A stretch of 64,000 nt of DNA from Pseudoalteromonas rubra (lineage in GTDB: Bacteria > Pseudomonadota > Gammaproteobacteria > Enterobacterales > Alteromonadaceae), in the NCBI RefSeq assembly GCF_000967655.1, contig NZ_JXYA01000018.1, forward strand, positions 1 to 64,000. Reading direction: 5' to 3'. Within the stretch, counting starts at the first letter, position 1; each line of letters opens with the position of its first letter. Position numbers and translations under genes: made by a program. Below the pieces are notes generated by a model, which was not told the DNA's origin, ran no database searches, and worked only from the letters and a program-made list of their open reading frames with translations. Shown here piece after piece: positions 13,001-19,320 of the stretch.

Positions 13001-14687
13001 CCAAACTCCCATTAAACCAAGTAACAATCGTGCTCACATCTTTTTGTAAAACAACCCACTTGGATCCTTCTTGAGCGACGCCAATAATATTACTTCCATC
13101 AAGAGCTTGAGCTTCCAAAGACTGCTCAGCAATGAAGCAATGTGCATTACTACGTTTAAGGTAGCCGGCTTCATATGCCCAACGAGCTGCTCCATCATAC
13201 CAAATATTAACCCAATTCCCTTGCTCAGACAGAACCGTATATTGTTCGCCTACTCTGATGTAGCCTACTTTTTGTGAGGATCCGCTTGCTTCTGTGCGCA
13301 CATTAACATTTCTAACTGCTTCAACTATCTCGCATTGTTTTTCGTCATAAAGCTCAGAAACCTCAATAGAAAATGACTGATTCAATTTACTTCCCAGCAA
13401 GTCCAACGCCTGTAAAGTCACAGTGTGCTCACCGATATCTGAATTAGATGGTAGCCACGAGATCACCCCATCCTCAATCGACATTCCCTCAGGAGCCTCA
13501 TTGAGGTTGAACCGTACATCTTTCGAACGACCTTCGAGCTGAGGAATGTAGTAATAAGTAGTTTGGGGAGTTATACGTGTGTTAGGAGTCGAAATGAATG
13601 ACCAATCGGCTTCAAGAGGAGTGACTGAAGTTTTTGCTTTTGCAATATAGCCGGGCTGCCCTAAATACCATACTTGGTACCAATGGTCGGTTTCCTGAGT
13701 AACAACCCATTTCGAATTTGGTTCAACCGCCCCGAGTAGTGATGAGCTGGAGTCGGGTGCAATATACACAGCACTAACGTCTGTGGTATCTATACAGCGA
13801 CCACCGGAAATATTCAAGTAACCTTTACTATAAGACCAACGCGACTGTCCATCATGCCAGATATTGAGCCAATTCCCTTCGCTTCCAATAATAGGGTACT
13901 GCTCACCCAAATTTATATAACCAACTTTTTCGCCGGATGAGCTATTTCCACTACGAACATTAACCCCTTTTATGCTCTCGGCAATAGAACAGTTTGCCAC
14001 TTGAGTATCATGAACGATTAAAGTGAATTTTTTGACCGAAACAATTCCATTTAAAAACTCTGATGCCAGTTCAATTTCATGGCTTCCAACATGTCTATCC
14101 GTTGGTACCCAATGAAGTTTTCCCTGCTCAAAGCGCATTCCTTCAGGCCCACTTTTTAGTGTAACATCTATTGCCGATTCCGGTTTCTGGTAGTAATAGT
14201 TGAAAGTAGTACCAACAAACGCATGTTGACTGGGAATTAGTAACTCCTCCTCAGTCTCCTCGTGTAACGCGCTTGTTGCAATTTGGCCTTTTTTCCCTCC
14301 AAACCAGATATTGAGCCAATCAGAGTCACGATTGGTCACCACCCACTTTGAATCTGCAGATGCAACCCCCAATACGTTTGCGGGCAAATCTCGCTCAACA
14401 ACTAGGGTCGTCTGTTGCAAAGAAATACAAGTACCAGACGACTCCTTTAAATATCCAGGGGCATAAGACCACCTTGCAGATCCGTCAAACCAAAAGTTAA
14501 CCCAACTGCCGTCTTTTTGTATTAGTGGATACTTTTCCCCTGGGCTAAGGTAACCGACTTTAAGACTGTCAGAGCTGCTGGCACTTCTGACATTGACACC
14601 TTTTACCCCCTCAATGATCTGACAATTTGCAGAGACCGTTGAACTAGAGAGTAACAAAATAAACAATAAGACGTGCCAGGCAGACAT
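534..14687 (-). CDS. Giant Sec-exported RHS/YD-repeat polymorphic toxin (4717 aa)
   Basis: A surface or secreted toxin-delivery protein. Residues 1-20 form a Sec signal peptide. Residues about 22-1320 hold six modules of about 215 residues, each with bacterial SH3-like segments (VNVR...VGYI...GEQY) followed by an Ig-like putative domain with the PEGM...W.P signature. A calcium-type motif (DQDEDGIPD) lies near 1500, two DUF1566 domains (WRLP motifs) near 1570-1840, then PKD/Ig-like repeats, a CAP/SCP domain (LINAERTARG, FGHYRT) near 2530-2680, a Big2-like domain near 2755, a carboxypeptidase-regulatory-like domain near 2870, two more DUF1566 domains near 3410-3660, YD repeats to about 4430, and an RHS core ending DPTGH near 4543. 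The last 175 residues are the toxin tip. The start ATG has AAGGAT upstream. Most RHS effectors are 1400-2000 aa, so this one is exceptionally long. Its delivery route is unknown; the signal peptide argues for Sec export rather than direct T6SS loading. Confidence 0.9.
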   Translation of the reverse strand: MSAWHVLLFILLLSSSTVSANCQIIEGVKGVNVRSASSSDSLKVGYLSPGEKYPLIQKDGSWVNFWFDGSARWSYAPGYLKESSGTCISLQQTTLVVERDLPANVLGVASADSKWVVTNRDSDWLNIWFGGKKGQIATSALHEETEEELLIPSQHAFVGTTFNYYYQKPESAIDVTLKSGPEGMRFEQGKLHWVPTDRHVGSHEIELASEFLNGIVSVKKFTLIVHDTQVANCSIAESIKGVNVRSGNSSSGEKVGYINLGEQYPIIGSEGNWLNIWHDGQSRWSYSKGYLNISGGRCIDTTDVSAVYIAPDSSSSLLGAVEPNSKWVVTQETDHWYQVWYLGQPGYIAKAKTSVTPLEADWSFISTPNTRITPQTTYYYIPQLEGRSKDVRFNLNEAPEGMSIEDGVISWLPSNSDIGEHTVTLQALDLLGSKLNQSFSIEVSELYDEKQCEIVEAVRNVNVRTEASGSSQKVGYIRVGEQYTVLSEQGNWVNIWYDGAARWAYEAGYLKRSNAHCFIAEQSLEAQALDGSNIIGVAQEGSKWVVLQKDVSTIVTWFNGSLVKLAVSDGADTNNDNLSITSEPPTAVHVSREFNYQISSSSSSPVTYKIIAAPVGMYISENMLIWEPSSAQIGLHSVEIMAVTADNLTATQQFSVEVTALSDSSCKLVESTRGVNVRDSNSTSGNKVGYIQNGQRYVYLDQKGAWFQIWFDGEKKWAYGPGFLEFVDGACSHIDQNSGAIIYQFASDKAPQLGIVPNGSQWSISTENSEWIKVWYAGQVGYIKKTSRGPQQDIPVITSLPIETATANQVYRYQIELADLDSNVTYSLNDAPEGMSISATGLIEWHPGANQIGQHSALVFATIKGTEVSQAFTIDVAPEPLIPQCRAATVKSDTYIKANAVHGSRTIGIAKVGQRFLLDEQENGYSKIVSEDLSGWVPQSSLGDSFGTACLTVISEGGSGYENPDISSYPFLSSLYIGSKYFVVDHQAGWYKIEYHDAYGRKSYAWVQATFVQALGVDNAPKFVEKHVGLKATKDQLFVYTPNLTRISAQQKFVLLRAPEGMQIDGKSGAISWLPDIASESLVEVEIRVTDGTHFDLQTIELAIEDQEQRCSIIETVEKTGVFGSATSPVVEQYISAGQQYVMVSMTQRRVEIHFNASTKWVELAQIQRLGSNHCTSTGTRNVEVIYRESEFNEVLLGYATRGSSWVVSKAFDAQFGIWFDGKLGWLNSRSVTDVYPKAVLGKFATIVAGQAFTLYGLDSFSSNGQELKEYQWRINGLLVAKQAVYEVPELPAGDHVVTLSVVDTNGQTHSFSRPIRVLPSGSPEPKFSSIPKVTAISGTVYGYQLQHSLNEQVSYELLKGPEGMAVSQSGLISWNVPGSWGSHPVEVAATSQSGITIIQRYLLGVSDTNRPPTIHSSPALSAVVGYEYQYQAVASDTDGYMQLYLATAPAGMVLDRFNKIHWIPQAEDMGSQPVVLVAYDGIETVQQTFTIEVEKGRDQDEDGIPDVADLCLETNSVEGLDKFGCSIEDLNNNKPKSNNNIPKTGQTKSLAPFDDGFYQQGVERSYVELQEGLISDQNSMLIWADLAGDSTAQGLSWYAAKNYCENLNHAGIDSWRLPLEEELFFLLDRSDFDNGLLPAEFKSRGSSRYWSAELNTLLLGDDTTIQSATQIDISTGLAYSRNNVKYAKGNALCVTGEVAHQPNYKQYEYGVYDQSNLLVWQKKDRSSDSIMQPSGWHQAVQYCENLKEAGFDDWRLPNINELYSLAHDQGTYASKFSELFNKWSDYSFWSSTKTDHNHNAYLIKKDGHSFVHVTYLPVELRSADIPQRQGLVRCVRDWQPPKLKVDYNSVIRFGDFLHVDASESEIFGHQPELSWRLACKSGYLSCLTDISSEHNLIPDQGDWSLLVTLRKFGFTYDLKLPVTVIADPTNTPPTVEDLHIIKRISPQDVFGQSITLNVEDPDLISPSCPEPTVYCKARQRLRVEVVEMPKVVKLGRQSAVGIDFIPFEAGDWLPTTFKFRAIGLARGVEDEFKVRVFDGQDYSRIATIKLELRQYTVTELVRLGPAIGLFSGSDHLLQPVLLAQGVEYGDDLAIEFLSVATEKVYDSPSLMLTDVTADDTFKLKITDAQGNSAMSSIQVVVARPLPSSLSLLPGEQYRFFAHKSTRIYEKRPFEKLEWYINDEPWRSDSAYSSFMNFAKPPGTYKVKVVFTDYLGNQNEYTSTVTVTDWPTDIGLSNLIFTEGEANFLPKLERFKNYRNNWVVDGKPVPLYNSRYKFDYPAGQYEGQLHITGELGYRKVYPVQITVQPKDNSLPDTRVVAVHKHDSYTLSFSDEGVEPYYQRYEITRLSDGRVWAVNELHINNIVEKETYQLKATHFDGKSATRLVKIILVRPFPDVITVDRFETKKLTVHPDYEGVIFDQYQWMIDGIEVGTEPTFEFSEDYGDYALELKVVDEKGQSYTYRTILRVRATIESCKPSRLFSDEKLKQTVPEENIDWTGATYHRVEDIEASFNNARQQDETVDAELHMPAQSVWDAWSAEEKVLYLINAERTARGIEAFYGVAEEFSEVTQKFAQYSLENDVFGHYRTSDGATPHQRVIEHFSGWEQHSKYWRTGEVLALSPTRIFSTSDLSLDEQVSAAAMLSIYDYIYADKFPYTGAAWGHRNGVLGAVGYPAGSPPQTRGLLGVGSIVGPFTPNGDRPQPVESIWTGVNVVNVVEEWPELSITRVDHSAATRCEKPVISMEPIPQLIALEVAPQTLNLVPGMSEQLTITATYSNGHSELVDQNVSLVELNRRVFSFKKGTVTAKSTGISSLTVLSGEVESNTIQIVVSEKTQDTKGAEGFAGEHHGLIADNASAERFPVNLFSIYTGEVFNTNAQPLANAQVSFLGQGEFGSVKTDENGRYTIAGMAGKSILEISLPGYLRVQREVIALNKEWNSVDRVTLQPLDAQVTLVDLTSNGPKVHKSSPVSDEFGVRSTSLVFEDVNQATVVGPNGQTRQLDKFAVRATEYETPETMPGALPVESAFTYCSELDIAGVADNESVHFDQPVVMYVDNFLDFPVGELVPIGYYDRQEAKWKASENGVVVRLLDTNGDGKVDGVDYTGDDQPDDIDGDGSAADESKGIESYEVGKTYWRGRMFHFTPYDFNWSARSDGTSPTEIEVLAGDSSVVEENDQCAAVSSYIKPKTLELHEDISILGTGLTLHYNSARTSDFHHIIKSNVSRLSLPDGVIRMHAVLEVAGNRFEQLFAPSVMQNVEFVWDGRDVLGEPVRGEVKARLKIGYEYASAYASAGNIADSGLRPDQVPPTWAQQGSESLGVTGRQNVIKWSESVISLFGSPKSEIANGWSISNHHLVDSHGNIYRGDGEIEKGSHASPTVSSGLSLSAVDGDDGYYGAPGRDISYAVTKYGYLSDINTRLNWQIKATEQVLSKSEAIEYCESLDFGGPWAGRWRLPSIKELLYTLDKSGREHEADAYMLNGYFNVWGSNSIDEGQRKQALCVAGLGLGHDSWTIITDDMTLYNYAMLSDSSRLVGYNDYFQLYWQDTPDNISLKMTWREAINYCETLEHAGMTNWRLPTANELLMQGGTKNFLFKSPVGHNGAPDAIWRPYVEWRSPYWSSTPNVGAPDREAWAIEVTMGLGYHAYDQEEEQYHVRCVSPYQNSVVSPYVIENGKHVKTTDKLTGTSLSEFSYSRATKKLTSIRDRFNNQVSLIRDEQGKVSQIISPSGLITYLNIDENNNLRSVIYPDGTGYQLNYQGELLNHQVDPNGNVFERFFDAHGRITRSLDPEGGEWRFYSRLDEATQAKIYGYTTAEDNRFEVKEALNGDTETRYPDGSVESSMRSFKYYNNRLVPTSHQQVGGMEYLIHSKYDPIQKRNVPRSLVVRSPDGVESKTDITRNGDGYVVYFNVEHNDTQKVTMKYHVNSGKSTTTTGLGRETVLKLDTARQIPDYTEVVGFAPVHYSYDDYGRLTRVSQGDRGTRYFYSGGYGLRTGLLEKIVSSNQPQVTLTRDNVGQVIRAVLSYSEQEQQATEFGYDNNGNLISITPDGQPEHQFAYNSINNVTSYTAPVAADAEQTVSSYVYDRDRRISEITLPSGENISYVYARGIDRLESISTPYGRYQLSYNEVGDVIRVDAPDGNTLNYHYDGLLYTGTNWSGDVTGSFSVNYSPGGDVGSVCVNDANCIAYGYDLDGMLTSAGNLTLNRALDKGGVITGTEHFDIQHHISHNQYGEIVREHYTFGAQNLYQATYQFDDAGRITRKQQFVAGENQVETYLYDGLGRLSTAIKGETTQVYRYGANGNRIGIDFTQGDQTTTKSATFDEQDRLTSFAQCRYQYNVNGALAHKTCGSVEHNYDYDIFGNLLQVEIKQDGQVSKQIDYDVDPQNRRVAKYVDGQHVVGYLYSDQLNPVAQLNANGNVVALFGYASKGHVPDYMLKGGREYRYITDQLGSPRMLVDAVSGEIAQRLDYDVYGEVTYDSNPGFQPFGFAGGLYDSDTGLVRFGARDYDPYAARWTAKDPIGFAGGDTNLYNYVSADPVNFIDPTGHILANLYGAAKDGGMELLFQLYVEGKPFACVDYKAVVVAAVGGLAFGGAAAAKAYKMWKAKKKVTKKADHYISDAPLAKQRVNGQDIPLPLKEAEGRAHTVLGSRVGSDGKVYRQSAEFPANTWPKANGKDVPMSEVHWSNHGRGDHLNPHQHPFKFDGKGWIREGGNGLPFKGQ
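1055..3660 (-). other. RHS/YD-repeat shell and core domain
   Basis: Residues about 3676-4543 carry many YxYDxxGR-type repeats (YSYDDYGRLT, YLYDGLGRLS, YQFDDAGRIT). They end in the RHS-associated core with YRYITDQLGSPR, FGARDYDPYAARW and DPIGFAGGDTNLYNY. In this family the repeats form a closed beta shell that encloses the toxin, and the core end acts as an autoprotease or plug. Confidence 0.85.
10730..14625 (-). repeat. Six tandem SH3b plus Ig-like protein modules
   Basis: Six repeats of about 215 residues begin at Cys-initiated motifs near residues 22, 232, 451, 666, 885 and 1111. Examples are CQIIEGVKGVNVR and CEIVEAVRNVNVR. Modules 5 and 6 are the most diverged. SH3b domains often bind cell-wall peptides or surface ligands, so this is probably an adhesive or wall-binding stalk. 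The repeats are clear at protein level but not as long identical DNA. Confidence 0.75.
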
Positions 14688-14731
14688 CGGTGATCCTTAA
14701 TAAAATAGCATTACCTAAAAATAAGCCGGCG

Positions 14732-14760
14732 ATTCTAATTATTAAGTTGTACCTTTTCAA
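14732..14760 (-). promoter_or_regulatory. Sigma-70 promoter of the RHS toxin gene
   Basis: On the minus strand, TTGAAA (-35) and TAGAAT (-10) are separated by exactly 17 bp, each one mismatch from consensus. They lie in an AT-rich stretch 45-73 bp upstream of the RHS start codon. Confidence 0.5.
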
Positions 14761-14909
14761 TTAATATTTTTAATAAATGATAAAAATAGAGTTAAAAAGC
14801 GAACAAATGTGTAGTGATGGGAATAAAACAACCCAAATTGCCAGTTTCTCCTTTGCAGTCTACAGTTTACTAATAGTTCATAGATCAAGACCTTGTTGTT
14901 GATAGCGCT

Positions 14910-15425
14910 ATGCTGAAATCATCGTTTATGGTGTTGTTGCTTTGCCTACTGCTGGGGATTATTTTTGGGCTGCCGTTTGTACCGCTTGAAAGCAACCGCA
15001 CAGTGGAAGCGCCTTTTTTAGAGCACTCGGGTAGCGATAAGGCAGTGGTGTTTTTTGGCTTTAGTCACTGCGGTGGGGTTTGTCCAACTACCCTGCTGAT
15101 TTTAAAAAGTTTATTAGACAATACAACACGGCAAAGTCAGTGGCCGCAGGTGGTGTTTGTTGACATAGACGAGAATAGCTCAACACAACAAGCGCAAACA
15201 CATGCCCGCTCCTACCACAATGCTTTTTCTGGCGTTCATGCCAATGCGGAATCGCTGGCTCAGCTGAGCCGGGATTTTGGCCTGAATATTCAACAAAATG
15301 GCGAGCAGATCAGGCACCAGGGGCGCACCTATTTACTTGCCCGCTCGCAACAGCAATGGCGCATAGTCAAGGCTTATAATCCTGAGACCTTTGACTTTAA
15401 AACGCTACAAGACGAGCTTTATTAA
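14910..15425 (+). CDS. SCO1/SenC-like copper-binding thioredoxin-fold protein
   Basis: A 171-residue protein with one N-terminal membrane anchor (residues 5-22) and a periplasmic thioredoxin-like domain. The SCO signature CxxxC is present as CGGVCP near residues 54-58, in the context [11 protein letters not shown], and a distal histidine (RHQGRTYLL) sits where SCO proteins supply the third copper ligand. The family delivers copper to the CuA centre of cytochrome oxidase or acts as a thiol/copper redox protein. No oxidase genes are nearby. Instead it sits 11 nt upstream of a chemotaxis receptor gene, probably co-transcribed, so a copper- or redox-linked sensing role is possible but unproven. 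Confidence 0.8.
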   Translation: MLKSSFMVLLLCLLLGIIFGLPFVPLESNRTVEAPFLEHSGSDKAVVFFGFSHCGGVCPTTLLILKSLLDNTTRQSQWPQVVFVDIDENSSTQQAQTHARSYHNAFSGVHANAESLAQLSRDFGLNIQQNGEQIRHQGRTYLLARSQQQWRIVKAYNPETFDFKTLQDELY

Positions 15426-15436
15426 AGAGGCACATC

Positions 15437-17008
15437 ATGCTTAAAAACCTGCTAATTTGTTATGACGATAAACTCAGCGACTATATGAAAGCCAGGTTTG
15501 ATGAGGACTTTAAACGCGCGGATAAAGTTGTGCTGATGACCCTGCTGGCGTTTTATTTTATGGTGGCGCTTTTAACCCCCTGGCAAAACGGCTATTTTAT
15601 GCTCGGGATCCTGGGTGGTGGCGCGGTATTTGGCATTTGCCTGGCGGCTTACAAAACCATGCCGGGCGCATTTATGACCCGCATTATTATGGCGGTTGGA
15701 TTAACCGCCATGATGGCTATCACCATACAGCAAGCTAACGGCCTGGGCGAAGGCCACTTTATTTTCTTTCTCAATTTTACGATTCTGATCCGCTACCGGG
15801 ATGTTATGCCCTTACTGGCCCTCATTGGTGTTACCGTTGCCCACCATCTCACTATGACCTACTGTCAGAGCATTGGCGCACAATTATGGGGCACGCCAAT
15901 TATCATCTTCTCCTGGGGAGATCAAACCGACTGGGGATTGATCGCGCCTTTGCTGTACCATATTGTAATTGCCCTGATAGGCGCGGCCATTGCCATTTAC
16001 TATATCCATGATGGCAATATTAAATTTGTCGCTTCTAATCAGGTAATTGGCCTGGTGCAAAAAGGCGCAGACGGTGACTTAACAGACCGCATAGATACCG
16101 TGGAAGAAACCCACTTGTCGCGCATTGTTAATGGCTTTTTTGACCGGTTAAACAACGCCTTACTCGATACTGCCAGCACGGCAAAAACCCTTACGCAACA
16201 AGCTGAAGACACCACACGACAAGCCCAAAGCAGTGCCCAGGCTGCACAGGAGCAGCAATCGGAAATTGATAAAATATCATCCGCTGTCGACCAAATGACA
16301 TCCGCTACCGGAGAAATCGCCAGTAACGCCGAACAGACAGCCTCGGCATTACGTGAAGCGGTTGATAACAGTCGCACCGGCCAGACCCTGGCCAACAAGT
16401 TTGAACAAACCATAGACACGCTGTCATCCCGGGTAAAAGATGCCACCCAGGTACTCGACCAGCTGGAGCAAAGCAGCCAACAGATCAGCACCATTGTTGC
16501 GACCATCCGGGGGATCTCGGAGCAAACCAACTTGCTGGCGTTAAACGCTGCCATTGAAGCCGCCCGAGCCGGTGAGCAGGGCCGGGGTTTTGCCGTGGTC
16601 GCGGACGAAGTCAGGGTCTTGTCGCAGCGCACTCACGCCTCCACGGAAGAGATCTCGGCAATGATCAATACATTGCAGTCCACCTCTCACTCGGCGGTAG
16701 AGACGATGAATCAGTGCTATGAGCTGACCTCAGCAAGTGTCGATGACGCCAGCAATGCCTCTCGCAGCTTTAGTGAAATCGCCAACCTTATCAGTGATAT
16801 AAACGCAATGGCGTCACAAATTGCCACCGCAGCTGAACAGCAATCGGCAATGACAAACGACATACGGCAAAATACGGATAACATTCAGAGTGCGTCCAGC
16901 CAGTTTTTGAATGACTCAGAAGAAAGTCTGCAATATGCTTCCAGGCTCAGCGACATGTCAGTCAAGCTAAATCGCCAGATCCAGCAGTTTAAACTAACGC
17001 GTGAATGA
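15437..17008 (+). CDS. Methyl-accepting chemotaxis protein with polytopic membrane N-terminus
   Basis: A 523-residue chemoreceptor. Residues about 25-195 form roughly six membrane segments with very short loops, so there is no classical periplasmic ligand domain. A HAMP-like stretch and a long coiled coil follow. The highly conserved signalling tip lies near residues 360-395 ([18 protein letters not shown], then [12 protein letters not shown]), where CheA and CheW bind. The receptor would sense a membrane-soluble cue, membrane or redox state, or another membrane protein. AAAGAGGC lies upstream of the start, and the gene follows the SCO-like gene by 11 nt. No other chemotaxis genes are visible nearby. 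Confidence 0.88.
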   Translation: MLKNLLICYDDKLSDYMKARFDEDFKRADKVVLMTLLAFYFMVALLTPWQNGYFMLGILGGGAVFGICLAAYKTMPGAFMTRIIMAVGLTAMMAITIQQANGLGEGHFIFFLNFTILIRYRDVMPLLALIGVTVAHHLTMTYCQSIGAQLWGTPIIIFSWGDQTDWGLIAPLLYHIVIALIGAAIAIYYIHDGNIKFVASNQVIGLVQKGADGDLTDRIDTVEETHLSRIVNGFFDRLNNALLDTASTAKTLTQQAEDTTRQAQSSAQAAQEQQSEIDKISSAVDQMTSATGEIASNAEQTASALREAVDNSRTGQTLANKFEQTIDTLSSRVKDATQVLDQLEQSSQQISTIVATIRGISEQTNLLALNAAIEAARAGEQGRGFAVVADEVRVLSQRTHASTEEISAMINTLQSTSHSAVETMNQCYELTSASVDDASNASRSFSEIANLISDINAMASQIATAAEQQSAMTNDIRQNTDNIQSASSQFLNDSEESLQYASRLSDMSVKLNRQIQQFKLTRE

Positions 17009-17153
17009 CATGACTTGCACAAGAGGTTTTGCTCAATATATCAATGTTTTAATTACTTTTTTGACTAATGTTTCAGACCGTGTTAATTCGCTGTTAAACC
17101 GATAAATGTGTAAAAAATTGTTTTACTTTTCACAGTACATGCCTATAATTCGA

Positions 17154-17159
17154 GCGAAT
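17154..17159 (+). promoter_or_regulatory. Likely -10 element of the LipL32-like gene
   Basis: A perfect TATAAT lies 28 bp upstream of the start codon. The stretch at the -35 distance (near 17130) is a poor match, so only the -10 is called. Confidence 0.4.
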
Positions 17160-17187
17160 TTAAAAATGGTGACATGGAGTCAACACA

Positions 17188-17874
17188 ATGAAAATGAAGT
17201 TATCCGGAAAGATCCTCCCTCTGATTGCACTCACAACACTTGCTGGCTGTATGAGTACTGGCCCACACCTTAAAAGCTCTGTCTCTGAAGGTGTTGCTGG
17301 CATCGAAGCACGGTTACCTTATGCTAACTACAGCAATTACTTCGGTTATGTAGATAAATCGGTTGTGCCAGAAGGTAAATACAAAGGCAAAGACACCTAC
17401 TATCTGTATGTCTGGGTGCCTGCTGCGGTCGACGAAATTGGCGTTTCTATGATTTCACCTGCCGTTGCAACACCAGGTGACAAAGACTTTGTTCACGCAA
17501 ACTTTAAACCAGGCATGGACAAGGATGCCAATAAGTTTTTCGACACTTATATTGTCCTGGACCGCATGAACATCATCGACAGCAACAGCATTGCTGACGG
17601 TGGCAAAGTTTTACAAAACCTGGGCCGTAATGACGATAGCAGTGAACTACCAGCAAACCCAAGTGGTGCAAGCTACAACTCTTTGCTGCGTAAAACCACA
17701 TCGATGAACAATCCAACCGAAGCCTTGGTTCGTGGCGTTTATCGTATTGGATTTACGTCGTTCCGTTCATCTGTTGAAGGGTCGTTTGAGGCAACTATTG
17801 GTACCAACGTGCCAGGCGTGAAAATTGCTGCATCTTTGTCTGAATTGGATGCACTGGTAAATAATAAGCTGTAA
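17188..17874 (+). CDS. LipL32-family outer-membrane lipoprotein
   Basis: A 228-residue lipoprotein: the signal peptide ends in the lipobox LAGC (Cys 21). The body matches what I remember of leptospiral LipL32 along its length: LPYANYSNYFGYV near the N-terminus, then YYLYVWVPAAVDEIGVSMIS, FFDTYIVLDRM, YNSLLRKT and LVRGVYRIGFTSF, followed by GSFEATIG. LipL32 is the major surface lipoprotein of pathogenic Leptospira, and homologues are known in marine Pseudoalteromonas. The aspartate-rich calcium-binding run of the leptospiral protein is reduced here to NDDSSE. The gene has its own promoter and a terminator hairpin, so it is monocistronic. Its function in a free-living bacterium is unknown; matrix or surface binding is a guess from the Leptospira work. 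Confidence 0.82.
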   Translation: MKMKLSGKILPLIALTTLAGCMSTGPHLKSSVSEGVAGIEARLPYANYSNYFGYVDKSVVPEGKYKGKDTYYLYVWVPAAVDEIGVSMISPAVATPGDKDFVHANFKPGMDKDANKFFDTYIVLDRMNIIDSNSIADGGKVLQNLGRNDDSSELPANPSGASYNSLLRKTTSMNNPTEALVRGVYRIGFTSFRSSVEGSFEATIGTNVPGVKIAASLSELDALVNNKL

Positions 17875-17902
17875 TCCAGACAATTTCACAGACCTATTAA
17901 GT

Positions 17903-17945
17903 TATGCCAGCCTCTATGTCGTTATCAGGGCTGGCATATTTGTTT
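17903..17945 (+). terminator. Terminator after the LipL32-like gene
   Basis: ATGCCAGCC and GGCTGGCAT form a 9-bp stem with a 16-nt loop, followed by ATTTGTTT. It lies about 30 nt after the stop codon. Confidence 0.65.
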
Positions 17946-17973
17946 CAACGATACGCCTGCCTTGTCTCTGTGA

Positions 17974-18231
17974 TCAGGCCTGACACTTATCCAGACCAAA
18001 CCAGCTATCGACATGACGTAAAACTACAGAGCAGCCTCCCGATTTAACCAATGAACTTCCGGCAGCCCGATTGCCATTTGCACGAGAGCGGCCCGAACTA
18101 AAGTTTTCGACGCCATAGTTTTCGACAACATTTTGTGTACTCACCAAACTGTCGGCACTGCGCGCCAGTTTGCCACTAAACATCACCCCAAATGCCGTAA
18201 CAACGGCGATACCTATCAAGATTTTTTTCAT
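17974..18231 (-). CDS. Small exported protein of unknown function
   Basis: An 85-residue protein with an N-terminal signal or anchor (MKKILIGIAVVTAFGVMFSG) and a Ser/Gly-rich mature part with two cysteines (GGCSVV and DKCQA at the end). I do not recognise the family. Its start codon overlaps the stop of the upstream fatty acid hydroxylase gene by 4 nt (ATGA), so the two are translationally coupled and may act together. The ATGA overlap and plausible export signal make it a likely real gene despite its size. Confidence 0.6.
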   Translation of the reverse strand: MKKILIGIAVVTAFGVMFSGKLARSADSLVSTQNVVENYGVENFSSGRSRANGNRAAGSSLVKSGGCSVVLRHVDSWFGLDKCQA

Positions 18232-19205
18232 ATTTTCTCCTGTCTATTTATATTCTTACCAAAGAAAAAGGCGCGAGTGCTCGGTTGCGCTCTGTTACGC
18301 TGTGACAATCCAAACACCACCTTTTCCTCGCTCTCAGGCAGGTAAATGGTGCCGAACATCCAGTCCCAGATAGCCAGATTACTGCCATAGTTTTTGTTTC
18401 GATGCGCTGGTTTGCAGCTATGATGTACCTGATGCATTGCCGGACTAACAATAAGGTAGCTAAGCCAGCGAGGAAATCGCAGAAAAATATGAGAATGCAC
18501 TAAAGTACCGCCAAGCAGTAAAACGCCAAAGGCAAATAAATTGGTTCCCAGGATCAGCATTTCAGATGCTTCTTGCCCCAGCGAGTAACTGCACAATCCC
18601 GCGACCAGCATGCTGGCAAAATACGTGATCGGTAAACGTAATATCGCCTCAAGAGGATGCGCTCGAAAATTCGTAAAAGGTGTAAGGTTTGTTGCACTGT
18701 GGTGGCGGCTATGAATGCGCCACAAGTCTGGAGACTGATGCAAAACTCTGTGATACCAGTAATTGAAAAAGTCGAATACCATAAACGCAATGATGGTAGT
18801 CAAGGCCACTGTGGCTTGTGGTGTCAGGTCCAGCTCACTGGGTCCGGCAACCGACTCCAGCCATGCTGACACAAACAGACTGTCTTTTACTGCTCCCCCG
18901 CTCAGATACCTGTCTATCAGTAAAGCAGCACTGGCCAGGCAAAAAGAATTGACGATCAGAGACACATAGTCAATGCGGCTGGATTGACTCCACCATATCC
19001 GTGAAGAAAGAAACGCCCCTTTCAGAGTTTTCCAGCTCAGGCGTTTGTTTTGTTTACGCTTTTTATAATGTAAGCACACAACCGCAATGAATAAATTGGT
19101 TGCGACAAAGACACTCTCATTAGACAGAATTTCAGCAACAGGATAAACGAGCAACAGCTCAATTACCTGAATAAGCTCAAAGATAAGCTCCGCAGCATAT
19201 TGCAT
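18228..19205 (-). CDS. Fatty acid hydroxylase / sterol desaturase family membrane enzyme
   Basis: A 325-residue polytopic membrane protein with the family's histidine clusters that bind a di-iron centre: HRVLH, HSRHH and HQVHH, in the order HxxxH ... HxxHH ... HxxHH. Such enzymes hydroxylate or desaturate lipid chains or isoprenoids using O2. The substrate cannot be read from sequence; membrane fatty acids, ether lipids or carotenoids are all possible. The gene is followed with a 4-nt overlap by a small exported protein of unknown function. Confidence 0.85.
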   Translation of the reverse strand: MQYAAELIFELIQVIELLLVYPVAEILSNESVFVATNLFIAVVCLHYKKRKQNKRLSWKTLKGAFLSSRIWWSQSSRIDYVSLIVNSFCLASAALLIDRYLSGGAVKDSLFVSAWLESVAGPSELDLTPQATVALTTIIAFMVFDFFNYWYHRVLHQSPDLWRIHSRHHSATNLTPFTNFRAHPLEAILRLPITYFASMLVAGLCSYSLGQEASEMLILGTNLFAFGVLLLGGTLVHSHIFLRFPRWLSYLIVSPAMHQVHHSCKPAHRNKNYGSNLAIWDWMFGTIYLPESEEKVVFGLSQRNRAQPSTRAFFFGKNINRQEKI

Positions 19206-19320
19206 TATTATTGTTTTTTTGGCAAATATATAACCAAAAATTTAAACATAAAACGCCGGGTTGTCCACACTATTTGTTTTCAGGTGAGCTGAGCACCAGG
19301 CTCAGCCTATTTTGTTTGCG

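Noticed and set aside
16039..16632. A 197-codon open frame antisense to the chemoreceptor gene
   Set aside because: It lies wholly within the strongly conserved MCP signalling region and has no ribosome site; its Ser/Cys/Ala-rich content is what a shadow frame gives.
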